Assembly (NCBI RefSeq): GCF_012971725.1
Contig: NZ_CP048833.1
Span: 2,728,001-2,792,000 of the forward strand
From: Pseudomonas multiresinivorans
Lineage (GTDB): Bacteria; Pseudomonadota; Gammaproteobacteria; Pseudomonadales; Pseudomonadaceae
Reading direction: 5' to 3'
DNA: 64,000 nucleotides
Within the stretch, counting starts at the first letter, position 1. Each line of letters opens with the position of its first letter. Of the stretch, positions 42,723 through 50,885 are shown piece after piece. The position numbers were made by a program, and so were the translations under genes. The notes beneath the pieces were generated by a model, which ran no database searches, was not told the DNA's origin, and saw only the letters and a program-made list of their open reading frames with translations.

Positions 42723-43064
42723 GTCGTTACGCCTCCTTGCGCATGCAGCGACTATAGCGTTTTCGAGCCTGCCATAGCTTCCGCTTCTGGCGGCCAGCAT
42801 TCAGGGAATCCATGAGAGGCGCAGGACCTTGCCGCCAAGCAGCGGGGCGCGAGGTCAGTGGCATCCCGTCCGTGCCCGAGTCAGCCGAGCAGCTCAATAG
42901 CTGCTTGTTGTGCCCGGCGGTTATCTGAAACCGGTACCTCGGAATGCAGCCGACACCCGGCGGACTTGTTCATGGCCCCGGAGCCAGCGCTTTGGCCTGC
43001 TCGGACATGGGGCGAGCGACACGGCGCGCACTAGACTGCGGCTACCCAACAGAAGGAGTGGCAC
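42723..43064. other. Divergent promoter region
   Basis: About 340 bases between the small membrane-protein pair (minus) and the SDR gene (plus). It must hold both promoters. A 30-codon minus-strand frame at 42881-42973 lacks a ribosome site. No repeats or operators recognised. Confidence 0.4.
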
Positions 43065-43925
43065 ATGACTTTCAACCACCAAGTGGTCTGGATCACCGGG
43101 GCATCCTCCGGCATTGGCGAGGCGTTGGCGCGCCTGCTGCTGCAACAGGGCGCGCGCGTCATCCTCTCCGGCCGGCGCGAAGCCGCGCTGCAGGCCGTTG
43201 CCGAGCAGGCGCCGCAGCGTGCCCTGGTCCTGCCCTTCGAAAGTACCGACTATGCCGCGCTGCCACAGGTGGTCGAGCAGGCCTGGGCCTGGCAGGGTCG
43301 TATCGACTGCCTGATCAACAATGCCGGTATCAGCCAGCGCAGCCTGGCCGTGGATACCCGCTTCGAGGTTTACCGCGAGCTGATGGAAGTCGACTACCTG
43401 GCTCCGGTGGCCCTGACCCAGGAGCTGTTGCCGCGCCTGGTCGCTCAGGGAAGCGGTCAACTGGCCGTTGTCAGCTCCGTGGCTGGCAAGGTCGGTGCCC
43501 CACTGCGCACTGGCTACTGCGGTGCCAAGCATGCCGTAATCGGCTACTTCGAAGCCTTGCGCGCCGAAGTCGAACAGGCCCATGGCATCAGGGTCAGCGT
43601 GATCCTGCCTGGTTCGGTGCGCACCGGCGTGGCGGTCAACGCGCTGGGTGGTGACGGCGCCCGTCGCGGTCGCTCCGACGTCAATATCGATAACGGCATG
43701 CCAGCCGATGAAGCCGCGCGGCGCATCGTCGAGGGGCTGGCCGCGGGCCTGCGCAACATAGAAGTGGCGGAGGGCACCGAGAAGCTCGCCCTGCAATTGC
43801 GAAGCGCAGATCCTGAGCGTCTGTTCGCGCTCACCGCCGCCGAAGGCGCGCGCCTGGCAGAAGAACGTGCCCGCAACGGCAGTGCCGATATCGACCCGGG
43901 AGCTGTGCAGCGCCTGGGTAGTTGA
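43065..43925 (+). CDS. SDR-family oxidoreductase
   Basis: 286 residues, GAAGGAG before ATG 43065. Classical short-chain dehydrogenase: cofactor motif TGASSGIG (11-18), NNAG in LINNAGISQ, catalytic Ser in VVSSVAGK, and Y151-xxx-K155 (GYCGAKHAV). After the usual ~245-residue domain it continues with a helical tail. An Arg pair (SGRRE) after the second strand favours NADPH. Resembles the DHRS7/YqjQ-like group annotated only as SDR. Monocistronic, ending at a strong terminator. Confidence 0.92.
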   Translation: MTFNHQVVWITGASSGIGEALARLLLQQGARVILSGRREAALQAVAEQAPQRALVLPFESTDYAALPQVVEQAWAWQGRIDCLINNAGISQRSLAVDTRFEVYRELMEVDYLAPVALTQELLPRLVAQGSGQLAVVSSVAGKVGAPLRTGYCGAKHAVIGYFEALRAEVEQAHGIRVSVILPGSVRTGVAVNALGGDGARRGRSDVNIDNGMPADEAARRIVEGLAAGLRNIEVAEGTEKLALQLRSADPERLFALTAAEGARLAEERARNGSADIDPGAVQRLGS

Positions 43926-43942
43926 AGTCCGCTATCGCGAAG

Positions 43943-43973
43943 AAAAAAGCCCGGACTTCTACCGGGCTTTTTT
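43943..43973 (+). terminator. Rho-independent terminator after the SDR gene
   Basis: AAAAAAGCCCGG (43943-43954) and CCGGGCTTTTTT (43962-43973) form a 12-bp stem with a 7-nt loop and a T-run, 18 bases after the SDR stop. The A-run makes it work in both directions, so it may also serve the minus-strand lipoprotein gene. Confidence 0.92.
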
Positions 43974-44127
43974 CTTTCGTGGCGTCAGGCGTGCCCTGAA
44001 TATGGCCTGCAAACGGGGCAACTCAGTTTCACCCGCGGCGGGGCTGCCGGCTCAATGCTGACCGGTATCGCAGCGGCGGACTTGCAGTTTCGATCACCCC
44101 ACCTTTCAGGCAGCGCAATTGCGCAGA

Positions 44128-44556
44128 CTACTTTTTCGGGTACGAGAACGAATAGGAGTTGCAGGCATCTCCCACGCTTTTCCAGGTTTTGAAATCGGTG
44201 ATGATGTTCTGGGAATTGAAAGTCAGTTCCAGACGGCACTCTTTACCGTAATTCTCCTGATAGGAGTGCGGGGTCACCGTCACGCTCCCGGCTGTCGGGC
44301 CGGCTGACAATTCGTTATAGCCCTGGGTGCGGGTGAATTGTTCAGCGTAAATCCAGCGGGCGACCGAGTTGTTCTGGTCGTCCTTCACCACATCGGTGGG
44401 CTTGCCGAAAGTATCCACGGCTTCCTGCAACGGGCGTCCTTTCCAGTCGCCCGCATCCATGATGTCCGGGATGCTCTGGAAGTAGTGGCCACACCCTGCG
44501 AGCAGGCTGAGGCTGAAGGTGAGCGTGCCGGTAAGCAGAATCGATTTTGCAGACAT
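44128..44556 (-). CDS. Small lipoprotein, BamE/SmpA-like pattern
   Basis: 142 residues. The signal peptide MSAKSILLTGTLTFSLSLLA with lipobox LAGC makes Cys22 the lipid anchor; His23 favours outer-membrane sorting. The mature part has GRPLQEAVDTFGKPTDVVKD, recalling the helix-turn of BamE-like folds, then RWIYAEQFTRT, and a beta-rich end (ECRLELTFNSQNIITDFKTW). GGA lies seven bases before the ATG. Role unknown. It shares the bidirectional terminator region with the SDR gene. Confidence 0.8.
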   Translation of the reverse strand: MSAKSILLTGTLTFSLSLLAGCGHYFQSIPDIMDAGDWKGRPLQEAVDTFGKPTDVVKDDQNNSVARWIYAEQFTRTQGYNELSAGPTAGSVTVTPHSYQENYGKECRLELTFNSQNIITDFKTWKSVGDACNSYSFSYPKK

Positions 44557-44785
44557 GTACGATCCTTCGTCAGTTGTGGTTTATCGCCGGTGGTTTGCGC
44601 TGAAGTCTACCGAGTGCGAGCTTCCCAGGTAACCTGCCGCGGCAGGCAGCTCCTGAAAATCGACCTCGCCTCGCGTTCCCCGCGTGCCTCCGGCAGAGGA
44701 CTGACGCTGGCTATCCGGGCAGGGAGCAATGAGCGCCGGTGAAGTCCGCTTGTGGCCGAAAGCCGACTCGCTCAGAAAGAGCGTA
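44557..44785. other. Gap with a dispersed palindrome
   Basis: The 579 bases between the lipoprotein gene and the permease gene contain no intact gene. This first part holds the lipoprotein promoter and one copy of the dispersed palindrome (44744-44770). Confidence 0.4.
44744..44770. repeat. Dispersed palindromic element, copy
   Basis: GTCCGCTTGTGGCCGAAAGC followed by CGAC matches the core GTCCGCT-N2-TGGCCGAAAG of the copies at 2584 and 25444, with a partial inverted repeat around the GGCC centre. Confidence 0.55.
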
Positions 44786-44990
44786 CTACCGGGCTGGCCA
44801 TATCCTGCGGTAGGTGAGGTCGCACGGTAACCATTGACGGGGCCGACCCTGGATACGCCCGGCCTGCTGCCAATCGGATAGCAGCCGACTCAGAGATTCC
44901 GGGCGAATGCCCAGGTGGGTTGCGAGCTGAAGCGGGCTAATGGGCAGATTGACGCTCGCCCTGCAGACGATGCCGGTCTAACAGTCAGTC
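44786..44990 (-). pseudogene. Decayed Crp/Fnr-type helix-turn-helix
   Basis: The minus strand encodes LPISPLQLATHLGIRPESLS then RLLSDWQQAGRIQG, a textbook Crp-family recognition domain (LPISRxxLASHLGIRPESLSR), followed by a short divergent end and a stop at 44786. Upstream the same frame meets a stop at 44978. The expected preceding residues (LLDRHRLQGER) continue in another frame, so the gene is frameshifted and the ligand-binding domain is gone. Confidence 0.7.
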
Positions 44991-45135
44991 AGCCAAGCGC
45001 CGGGAAGCGGAGCTTTAGCCTCGCCAATTTGTGCGAGCGGCCAATCAATTTCGCCGGGTCATTCAGTGGCAGGAGTAGAACGGTCGGTCGTCGCGCCAGT
45101 ATCAAGGATGCTGCCGTACACGACCAACCATTGAG

Positions 45136-46551
45136 CTAGAGACCAAGGCGGCCGCTGCTGACCATCCACAGGGCGATGGCTGCCAAGCCCAGAACCAGCA
45201 CGCTTGCGATTTTCTCCCCGGCATTGCTGAAGCGTGTCAACCCACGCTGGCGGCGGGCGCGGATGAAGAAGCCTAGCCCCGGAGCGTAGAGAATCATCGA
45301 CAGCAGCAGATACTTCAGGCCGGCGGCATAGATCAGCCATACACCGTAGAAGGTGCCCAGCGTTGCCATTACCAGCAGCAGCGGCCGAGGTTGCCGCAAG
45401 ACCTGCTTGAGGCAGAAGCCGGCGCATAACAGATACGGGATGAGCGCCATCGAGGTGGCCAACTGGATCAGTGCGTTGTAGCCGGAGGCGTTGAAGAATG
45501 CCACCAGCAACAGCAGCGATATCAGCGAATTGGTCAGCCAGAGCGCCGGTGCTGGCGTGTCTGCCGCGTTGGTCCGGCCAAACAGCGCCGGAGCAGTGTT
45601 TCCCTTGCCGCGGCTGGCCAGGTAGAGCATTTCCACCGCCAGCAGGGTCCAGGCCAGCAGTGCGCCGGTCACCGAGACGATCAGCCCGAGGTTGATCAAG
45701 GTGGCGCCCCAGGGGCCGACCGCCGCGGCCATTACCTGCGCCATCGATGGATTCTTCATTTGCGCCAGCTCGTGCTGCGGTACAACTCCCAGCGAGAGCA
45801 CCGAGACACAGACCAGCAACAGCAGGGTGATGACGAACCCGATCAGCGTGGCGCGGCTGACGTCGGCCATACGTTTCGCATGGCTGGCATAGACGGTTGC
45901 GCTCTCGATGCCGAGGAACACCCACACGGTGTACAGCATGGTGGTCTCGACCTGGCGGACGATGCTGCCCAGTGCCGGATTGCCCCAGAAGTCGATGCGA
46001 AACACGTCGACGCGGAAGGCCAGGGCCGCACAGAGGATGAACAGGCCGATAGGTACGATCTTGGCCAGGGTGACTATGGTGTTGGTGAGGGCAGCGTTGT
46101 GCACCCCGTGCAACACGAAGGCGTGTACCAGCCAGAGCACCGTCAGTTCGCCGACCAGCGCCTGCCAGGTGGTGCCATCACCGAAGAAGGCGAACAGGCC
46201 GAACGATCCCAGTGCGCTGAACAGCACCACCAGGTATCCGGCGTTACCGACCCAGGCGGAGATCCAGTAGCCCCAGGCGGCGTTGAAGCCCAGGTACTCG
46301 CCGAACCCTTCGCGAGCATAGCCATAGACGCCGTCGTCCAGATCCGGGCGGGTGCTGGACAGCCATTGGAATATGCGGGTCAGTGTCAGCATTCCGATGA
46401 AAGTGATTGCCCAGGCGATAAGGATGGCGCCGGCACCGGCGCCCTCGGCCATATTCTGCGGCAGGCTGAAGATGCCGCTGCCGATGATGCCGCCCACCAC
46501 CAGAGCGGTGAGGGCCGGCAGGCCCAGTCTTGCTTGATTCGAGTTGGACAT
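45136..46551 (-). CDS. APC-family basic amino-acid permease/antiporter (ArcD-like)
   Basis: 471 residues from ATG 46551, with GGAGG six bases upstream. About 12 membrane helices. The N-terminal ALTALVVGGIIGSGIFSLPQ motif (GxIIGSGIF) and the RPDLDDGVYGYAREGFGEYL loop are typical of arginine:ornithine antiporters and relatives. It corresponds to PA1194 of P. aeruginosa, next to ddaH. In this setting it probably imports methylated arginines or exchanges them for the citrulline or amine formed. It lies 121 bases downstream of ddaH on the same strand and is likely under the same sigma-54 promoter. Confidence 0.92.
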   Translation of the reverse strand: MSNSNQARLGLPALTALVVGGIIGSGIFSLPQNMAEGAGAGAILIAWAITFIGMLTLTRIFQWLSSTRPDLDDGVYGYAREGFGEYLGFNAAWGYWISAWVGNAGYLVVLFSALGSFGLFAFFGDGTTWQALVGELTVLWLVHAFVLHGVHNAALTNTIVTLAKIVPIGLFILCAALAFRVDVFRIDFWGNPALGSIVRQVETTMLYTVWVFLGIESATVYASHAKRMADVSRATLIGFVITLLLLVCVSVLSLGVVPQHELAQMKNPSMAQVMAAAVGPWGATLINLGLIVSVTGALLAWTLLAVEMLYLASRGKGNTAPALFGRTNAADTPAPALWLTNSLISLLLLVAFFNASGYNALIQLATSMALIPYLLCAGFCLKQVLRQPRPLLLVMATLGTFYGVWLIYAAGLKYLLLSMILYAPGLGFFIRARRQRGLTRFSNAGEKIASVLVLGLAAIALWMVSSGRLGL

Positions 46552-46672
46552 CTTGCGCCTCCGAGACAGCTGTCGATGTCGCGTGGCGACTCCTGCCGAC
46601 ACGCTCACGGCCGCGAAGGGAGGGGCCCTCGCAGGTATCGACGGGCCGTGTGGCCCGTCGATACGGCGCGGT

Positions 46673-47437
46673 TCAGAAGCGCAGTGACATGCAGCTGACG
46701 CCACCGTCGATCTTGCGGTACTCGGAGGTGTCCACCTCAATGACCTGATAGCCGAGGTCGGCGATCTTCTGCCGGGTCTGAGGATAGCCAGCGGGCATGA
46801 TCACCCGCTCGTTGACCCAGATGCAGTTGGCCGCATAGGCCTCTTCATCGGGGATCGCGATGATATTGAGGTGCTGGAAGTCGGGCTTGCTGATGAACTC
46901 GCCGGCGGCCAGCAGGTTGCCGTGCTCCAGGTAGGCGAGGCCGGTCTTCAGGTGCAGGACCTTCTCCAGGCGGACCACCGAGCCGCTGAGGCCATGCTTT
47001 TCGAGAATGGCGATCATCTGCCGCGCACCTTCTGCATTGGTCCGCGCCGACTCGCCAATGTAGAAGTGCTCGCCAACCATCATGATGTCGCCCGCTTCCA
47101 CGGTGCCGGGGGCCTCGATGCGTTCGACGCGGCCGGGATAGAAGCGCTGGATGGTCTCTTCGATGATCCGGGTCTCGCCGCGCCGGGACTCGGCGCCTGG
47201 GCGAGTAATGATGGCGCAGCGTGAGGTGCATAGCACCGGATCCTCGACGAATACCGAGTCGGGGAAACTCTCGTCCGGCGGCAGCAGGGTGATATCCACC
47301 TCGCAGGTCTGCAGTGCGCGGATGTAGGCGTTGTGCTGCTCCAGGGCGGCCGCGTAGTCCGGTTTGCCGAGGTGGGCGGAGGTCAGGCCGTCGACAAGGG
47401 AGCGTGCAGGCGTACGGGCAATGATGTGCTTGAACAT
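46673..47437 (-). CDS. ddaH: N(G),N(G)-dimethylarginine dimethylaminohydrolase
   Basis: 254 residues from ATG 47437, exactly the length of the P. aeruginosa enzyme. The known catalytic residues fall at the same numbers: Glu114 (VEAGDIM), His162 (LHLKTG) and Cys249 (DGGVSCMSLRF). Residues D60 (FPDSVFVED) and R85/R132-type substrate contacts are also in place. The enzyme hydrolyses asymmetric dimethylarginine and monomethylarginine to citrulline plus methylamines, in the cytoplasm. The gene is divergent from the sigma-54 activator and downstream of a clear -24/-12 promoter. Confidence 0.97.
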   Translation of the reverse strand: MFKHIIARTPARSLVDGLTSAHLGKPDYAAALEQHNAYIRALQTCEVDITLLPPDESFPDSVFVEDPVLCTSRCAIITRPGAESRRGETRIIEETIQRFYPGRVERIEAPGTVEAGDIMMVGEHFYIGESARTNAEGARQMIAILEKHGLSGSVVRLEKVLHLKTGLAYLEHGNLLAAGEFISKPDFQHLNIIAIPDEEAYAANCIWVNERVIMPAGYPQTRQKIADLGYQVIEVDTSEYRKIDGGVSCMSLRF

Positions 47438-47470
47438 GGTGAATCCTCTTGCGGGTGTATGCCGAAGACG

Positions 47471-47487
47471 GTGCAAGTCATGCGCCA
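47471..47487 (-). promoter_or_regulatory. Sigma-54 (-24/-12) promoter of ddaH
   Basis: Read on the minus strand the site is TGGCGC-ATGAC-TTGCAC. GG (47486-47485) and GC (47474-47473) are separated by exactly 10 bases, matching the sigma-54 consensus TGGCAC-N5-TTGC in all but one position. The ddaH ATG is 34 bases further on, so the leader would be about 24 bases. The divergent gene encodes a sigma-54 activator with a GAFTGA loop. Confidence 0.85.
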
Positions 47488-47636
47488 GTCTGGAGGACGC
47501 CATGGGCGGCGAACTGGGTGATCGCGCAACGCATTTCCTGGCGCTCCGTTGACTGGGAGCAGCATCGACGACTCGCCTTGCGGCGAGATTGGGACAGATG
47601 TCGAATAATCGATGCACTGGAAATCAAGGAGTGGCC

Positions 47637-49025
47637 ATGGGAAGTGTCGAGAAGTCGTCGATTTCCAATCGAAATGAGGAATTGAACTGGCTGGTGCGCT
47701 GCCTGGCGCCGATTTTCGATGGGCTGCGGCAACCGGTCACGGTCGTCGATCAGTCGGGAAACTACGTCTATTACAACCGGGCGAGTGGTGCGCTGGACGG
47801 GTTAGACCCGCAGCAGGTTCTGGGCATGCATGTGCTGCAGAGCGTGCCCTGGCTGAAACCGGAGCAGAGCACTCTGCTGCGTTGCCTGGCGGAGGGACAG
47901 CCCTCCATCGATACCATGCAGGCCTATGTCGGTGCTGGTGGAGAACTGTTGCAGTACCGCCACCGGGCCATTCCACTGCATGGCCGCCAGGGCGATTTGG
48001 TCGGTGCGATGGAGGTGGGCGAGGTGGTCGCCGATGCGTTAGTCGCAGGAGGAGAGGACGGCCCAGCCATTCTCAGCGTCGCGCCGTGCATGTTGCAGCA
48101 ATTGCAGCGACTGGAAGTGTTCGCGGCGACCGACCTTCCCTTGCTGGTACATGGCGAGACCGGTACCGGCAAGGAGCTCTTCGCGCGTCGCGCCCATGCT
48201 CTCAGTCCTCGCCGTAATGGCCCGCTGATCAGCCTGAACTGTGCCGCCATCCCGGAAACCTTGCTGGAGAGCACATTGTTCGGCACCACCCGTGGAGCCT
48301 TCACGGGTGCCGAGAATCGCAAGGGCATGTTCGCCCTGGCAGAGGGCGGCACACTGTTTCTCGATGAGATCAATTCGATGCCGCTGGGCATGCAGAGCAA
48401 GCTGCTCCGGGTTCTGCAGGACGGCAGTTTCCTGCCCTTGGGTGGTCTCACCGCCCAACGGGCGGATGTTCGCCTGATCGCCGCAAGCAACCAGGCACCG
48501 CGGCAGGCGATTGGCGAGGGGCGGCTGCGCGAGGATCTCTACTACCGGTTGAACGTTGCCTGCCTGAGCATTCCGCCTCTGCGTGATCGCCCTGGAGATG
48601 TCGAACTCCTGGCTCGACTCTTCGTGCGGCGTGATGCACCCAGTCTCAATCCGAAGGTCACCAGCCTGGGCGCCGCCGCCTTGGCACGTTTGCAGGCCTG
48701 CGCCTGGCCGGGCAACGTGCGTCAGCTGGAGAATGCCATTCGCCGCAGTCTGCTGCTGCATGACCAGGATGGCGCAGAGCTCGACGAGATCATCTTTGCC
48801 GACGATGAGGTTGATCATCCTGCTTTGCCCGCTTGCGAGCCGTGCCCGTCCGGCAGCGGAAGCTTGCGCGAAAGGCTGTCGGAGCAGGAGCGCAACCTGA
48901 TTGCTCAAGCTTTGCGCGAGGTGTCCGGCAATCTTTCCCTGGCTGCCAAGCGCCTGGGAGTTCCCCGAACGACGCTCCTGGGGCGGATGCGTCGCTTAGG
49001 CTTGCAGGCCTCTCGAGAACATTGA
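47637..49025 (+). CDS. ddaR: Sigma-54-dependent activator of the methylarginine genes (DdaR)
   Basis: 462 residues from ATG 47637 with AAGGAG upstream; an in-frame codon 48 bases earlier lacks a ribosome site. N-terminal PAS domain (IFDGLRQPVTVVDQSGNYVY...). AAA+ domain with Walker A GETGTGKE (173-180), the sigma-54 contact loop GAFTGA (220-225), Walker B GTLFLDEI and the arginine finger region REDLYYRLN. C-terminal Fis-type HTH (NLSLAAKRLGVPRTTLLGRM). Same place and domain order as PA1196/DdaR, which activates ddaH in response to methylarginine. Divergent from ddaH. Confidence 0.93.
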   Translation: MGSVEKSSISNRNEELNWLVRCLAPIFDGLRQPVTVVDQSGNYVYYNRASGALDGLDPQQVLGMHVLQSVPWLKPEQSTLLRCLAEGQPSIDTMQAYVGAGGELLQYRHRAIPLHGRQGDLVGAMEVGEVVADALVAGGEDGPAILSVAPCMLQQLQRLEVFAATDLPLLVHGETGTGKELFARRAHALSPRRNGPLISLNCAAIPETLLESTLFGTTRGAFTGAENRKGMFALAEGGTLFLDEINSMPLGMQSKLLRVLQDGSFLPLGGLTAQRADVRLIAASNQAPRQAIGEGRLREDLYYRLNVACLSIPPLRDRPGDVELLARLFVRRDAPSLNPKVTSLGAAALARLQACAWPGNVRQLENAIRRSLLLHDQDGAELDEIIFADDEVDHPALPACEPCPSGSGSLRERLSEQERNLIAQALREVSGNLSLAAKRLGVPRTTLLGRMRRLGLQASREH

Positions 49026-49061
49026 TAGAGCCACCTCGCCAGTCCAATGCCACGGGCTTGG

Positions 49062-49149
49062 CGAATATTTGGTCTGTCCCGGACTGAGTGGACACTGACT
49101 TAAGTCCACCGCAAGGAGTGTTCATGACCCAGTGCCGCCGGCGATTCAA
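49062..49149 (+). mobile_element. Possible 5'-end remnant of an IS3-family element
   Basis: The sequence TGTCCCGGACTGAGTGGACA leads to AAGGAGTGTTC-ATG at 49124 and the codons MTQCRRRF, after which it runs directly into the end of tpsB. An end rich in TGTCC/GTGGAC and an immediate orfA start with RRRF are typical of IS3-family left ends, but only about 90 bases remain and there is no transposase body. Confidence 0.3.
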
Positions 49150-50883
49150 TCAGAAGAGCTTCAGGAAGTTCAGGTAGAAGCGCGGGGCCTTGCCGTTGTC
49201 ATCGTCAAGCTCCTTGGCCGAAACGGAGCGGGTCAGCGGGAACGCAACCTCGGGAGAAATGTAGGTGTCCTTGAAGACATTCAGGTGCGCGCCGATACCG
49301 GTGGAAGAAAGGCTTTCCGTGCTCACCCAGCTGGGGTCTTCACTCCAGACCTTGCCGAAGTCCCAGAACGCGTAGTACTGGGTCGGCACGGCGTAATCCC
49401 TGAAGGTATGGATGCGGTTGTACTGCAGCTCGGTCTTCACCGCGAAACCGCTATCACCGGTAATCTCAGACGGGTCGTAACCACGGCCGAATTCACTGCC
49501 GCCCACGCCGAACTGCTCGGGGCTGAGCAGCGGCTGGCCGAAGGACGTCTGCGCTGTGGCAGCAAAGTAGAGGTTCAGGCCGTCCATCAGTCTCGACAGG
49601 TCCTGCAGGCGCTGAGCATCTACCTGAAGCTTGGTGAAGTCGGTCTGGCCGTCCTCGCGTGAGGGATTGAGACGACTCTCGCTGCTCGCTCCCATGATTG
49701 CCAGCCCCTTGCTGATCTCGCTCTTGACCAGGTTCTTGCCGCCGTAGGCATCGAACCAGTCGTAGCTGGCGCCAAGGCGCAGAGCACGGATGCGGTCCTC
49801 GCTGGAGGGTGGCAGGTTCTTGTCATCCAGGTATTCGGAGGTGCCGTTGTAGTAGGTGAAGGCAGCCGAGGTCTTGAGTGTCTCGTCGCGCTGGCGAATC
49901 CACGGCCGGGTGATGCGCACGGCGAAGGTGTCGCCGGAGCTGTTGGCATTGAGGAAGGAGTAGGTGTCGGCGTGGCCGTCGTTATGCTGGGCGAGGAAGC
50001 TGATGACATCCCCTTGGCTGCCGACCGGCAGTTCGTACTGGCCCTCGAAGAAGGTCATCTTGTTGCCTTCCAACGATTTGCCGGCGCGGATGCCAAGGTG
50101 GTCGCCGTGTCCGGTGAGGTCGTTCACACCGACGCCACCGTAAATCTGCCATGGTCCGAAGTAGCGGCTGTCTCGGTTGTCGAAGCCGAAGAAGCCCTCG
50201 TACTTGCGCAAGGCGTTCTCGACGAGCAGGTCTGTGCCGCTTTCCACTGGCGATGCCTGCAGCGTGCCGCGGCTGTCGTTACCGGAAACATCGTTCATCA
50301 GCAGCAGGTTGCGCTCGATGGTCCGGGCGGTCGGCGGGGTTTCCTGGCGGATATTGTCCGCGTAACGAGCCAGTGCCTTGTTGCTGGGGCCGGTGAAGCT
50401 GACCTGGTTCACCTTGCCCTCGAAGACCTGGAGTACCAGATTGCCGCCTTCCAGGCGTTGGGCCGGCACGATGGTCCGGGCCAGGAGGAAGCCGGCCTTG
50501 CGGTAGCGTGCGGTGATGGTATCGGCGACGGCGTGAATCTCGGCCAGATTGACCTCATGGCCCTCCAGGCGCTTGAGCAGCGAGTCGAAAGTGCCTGCCG
50601 GATAGCTGTTGGCGCCCACCAGCGTCACGCTGTTCACCGGAAAGCGGGTGTCGGGCAGCGCCTCCAGTTCCTGCGCTGCGGGCTCGGGCGTAACGACGGT
50701 ATCGGGCATTTCCAGGGTGCCGGGCATCTCGGTGGGCGGAGTGCGGATGCCCGCCTTGTCGGGCATTTCCACCCGCCCGGGGTTGAGCTGGCCCAGCGGC
50801 GCGGCCTGTATCTGGCTGGTGAGCATCAGGGCGGACACTACCGCGATGGCCAGACGATGCAGAGAAGATGCATGCGATTTCAT
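49150..50883 (-). CDS. TpsB outer-membrane transporter (FhaC/ShlB family)
   Basis: 577 residues from ATG 50883, preferred because GGAGG is nine bases away; an ATG at 50889 that overlaps the tpsA stop has GGAGG only three bases away. Signal peptide to ~A23, then a Pro-rich helix/linker. POTRA domains include FPVNSVTLVGANSYPAGTF and YRKAGFLLARTIVPAQRLEGG. A 16-strand barrel follows, containing FGVGGSEFGRGYDPSEITGD (the VRGY/lid-lock motif) and ending FYLNFLKLF. It exports the TpsA partner encoded immediately upstream, whose TPS domain it recognises through POTRA. Confidence 0.94.
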   Translation of the reverse strand: MKSHASSLHRLAIAVVSALMLTSQIQAAPLGQLNPGRVEMPDKAGIRTPPTEMPGTLEMPDTVVTPEPAAQELEALPDTRFPVNSVTLVGANSYPAGTFDSLLKRLEGHEVNLAEIHAVADTITARYRKAGFLLARTIVPAQRLEGGNLVLQVFEGKVNQVSFTGPSNKALARYADNIRQETPPTARTIERNLLLMNDVSGNDSRGTLQASPVESGTDLLVENALRKYEGFFGFDNRDSRYFGPWQIYGGVGVNDLTGHGDHLGIRAGKSLEGNKMTFFEGQYELPVGSQGDVISFLAQHNDGHADTYSFLNANSSGDTFAVRITRPWIRQRDETLKTSAAFTYYNGTSEYLDDKNLPPSSEDRIRALRLGASYDWFDAYGGKNLVKSEISKGLAIMGASSESRLNPSREDGQTDFTKLQVDAQRLQDLSRLMDGLNLYFAATAQTSFGQPLLSPEQFGVGGSEFGRGYDPSEITGDSGFAVKTELQYNRIHTFRDYAVPTQYYAFWDFGKVWSEDPSWVSTESLSSTGIGAHLNVFKDTYISPEVAFPLTRSVSAKELDDDNGKAPRFYLNFLKLF

Positions 50884-50885
50884 GA

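Noticed and set aside
42881..42973. 30-codon minus-strand frame (MNKSAGCRLHSEVPVSDNRR...)
   Set aside because: No ribosome site and no family; chance frame in a promoter region.
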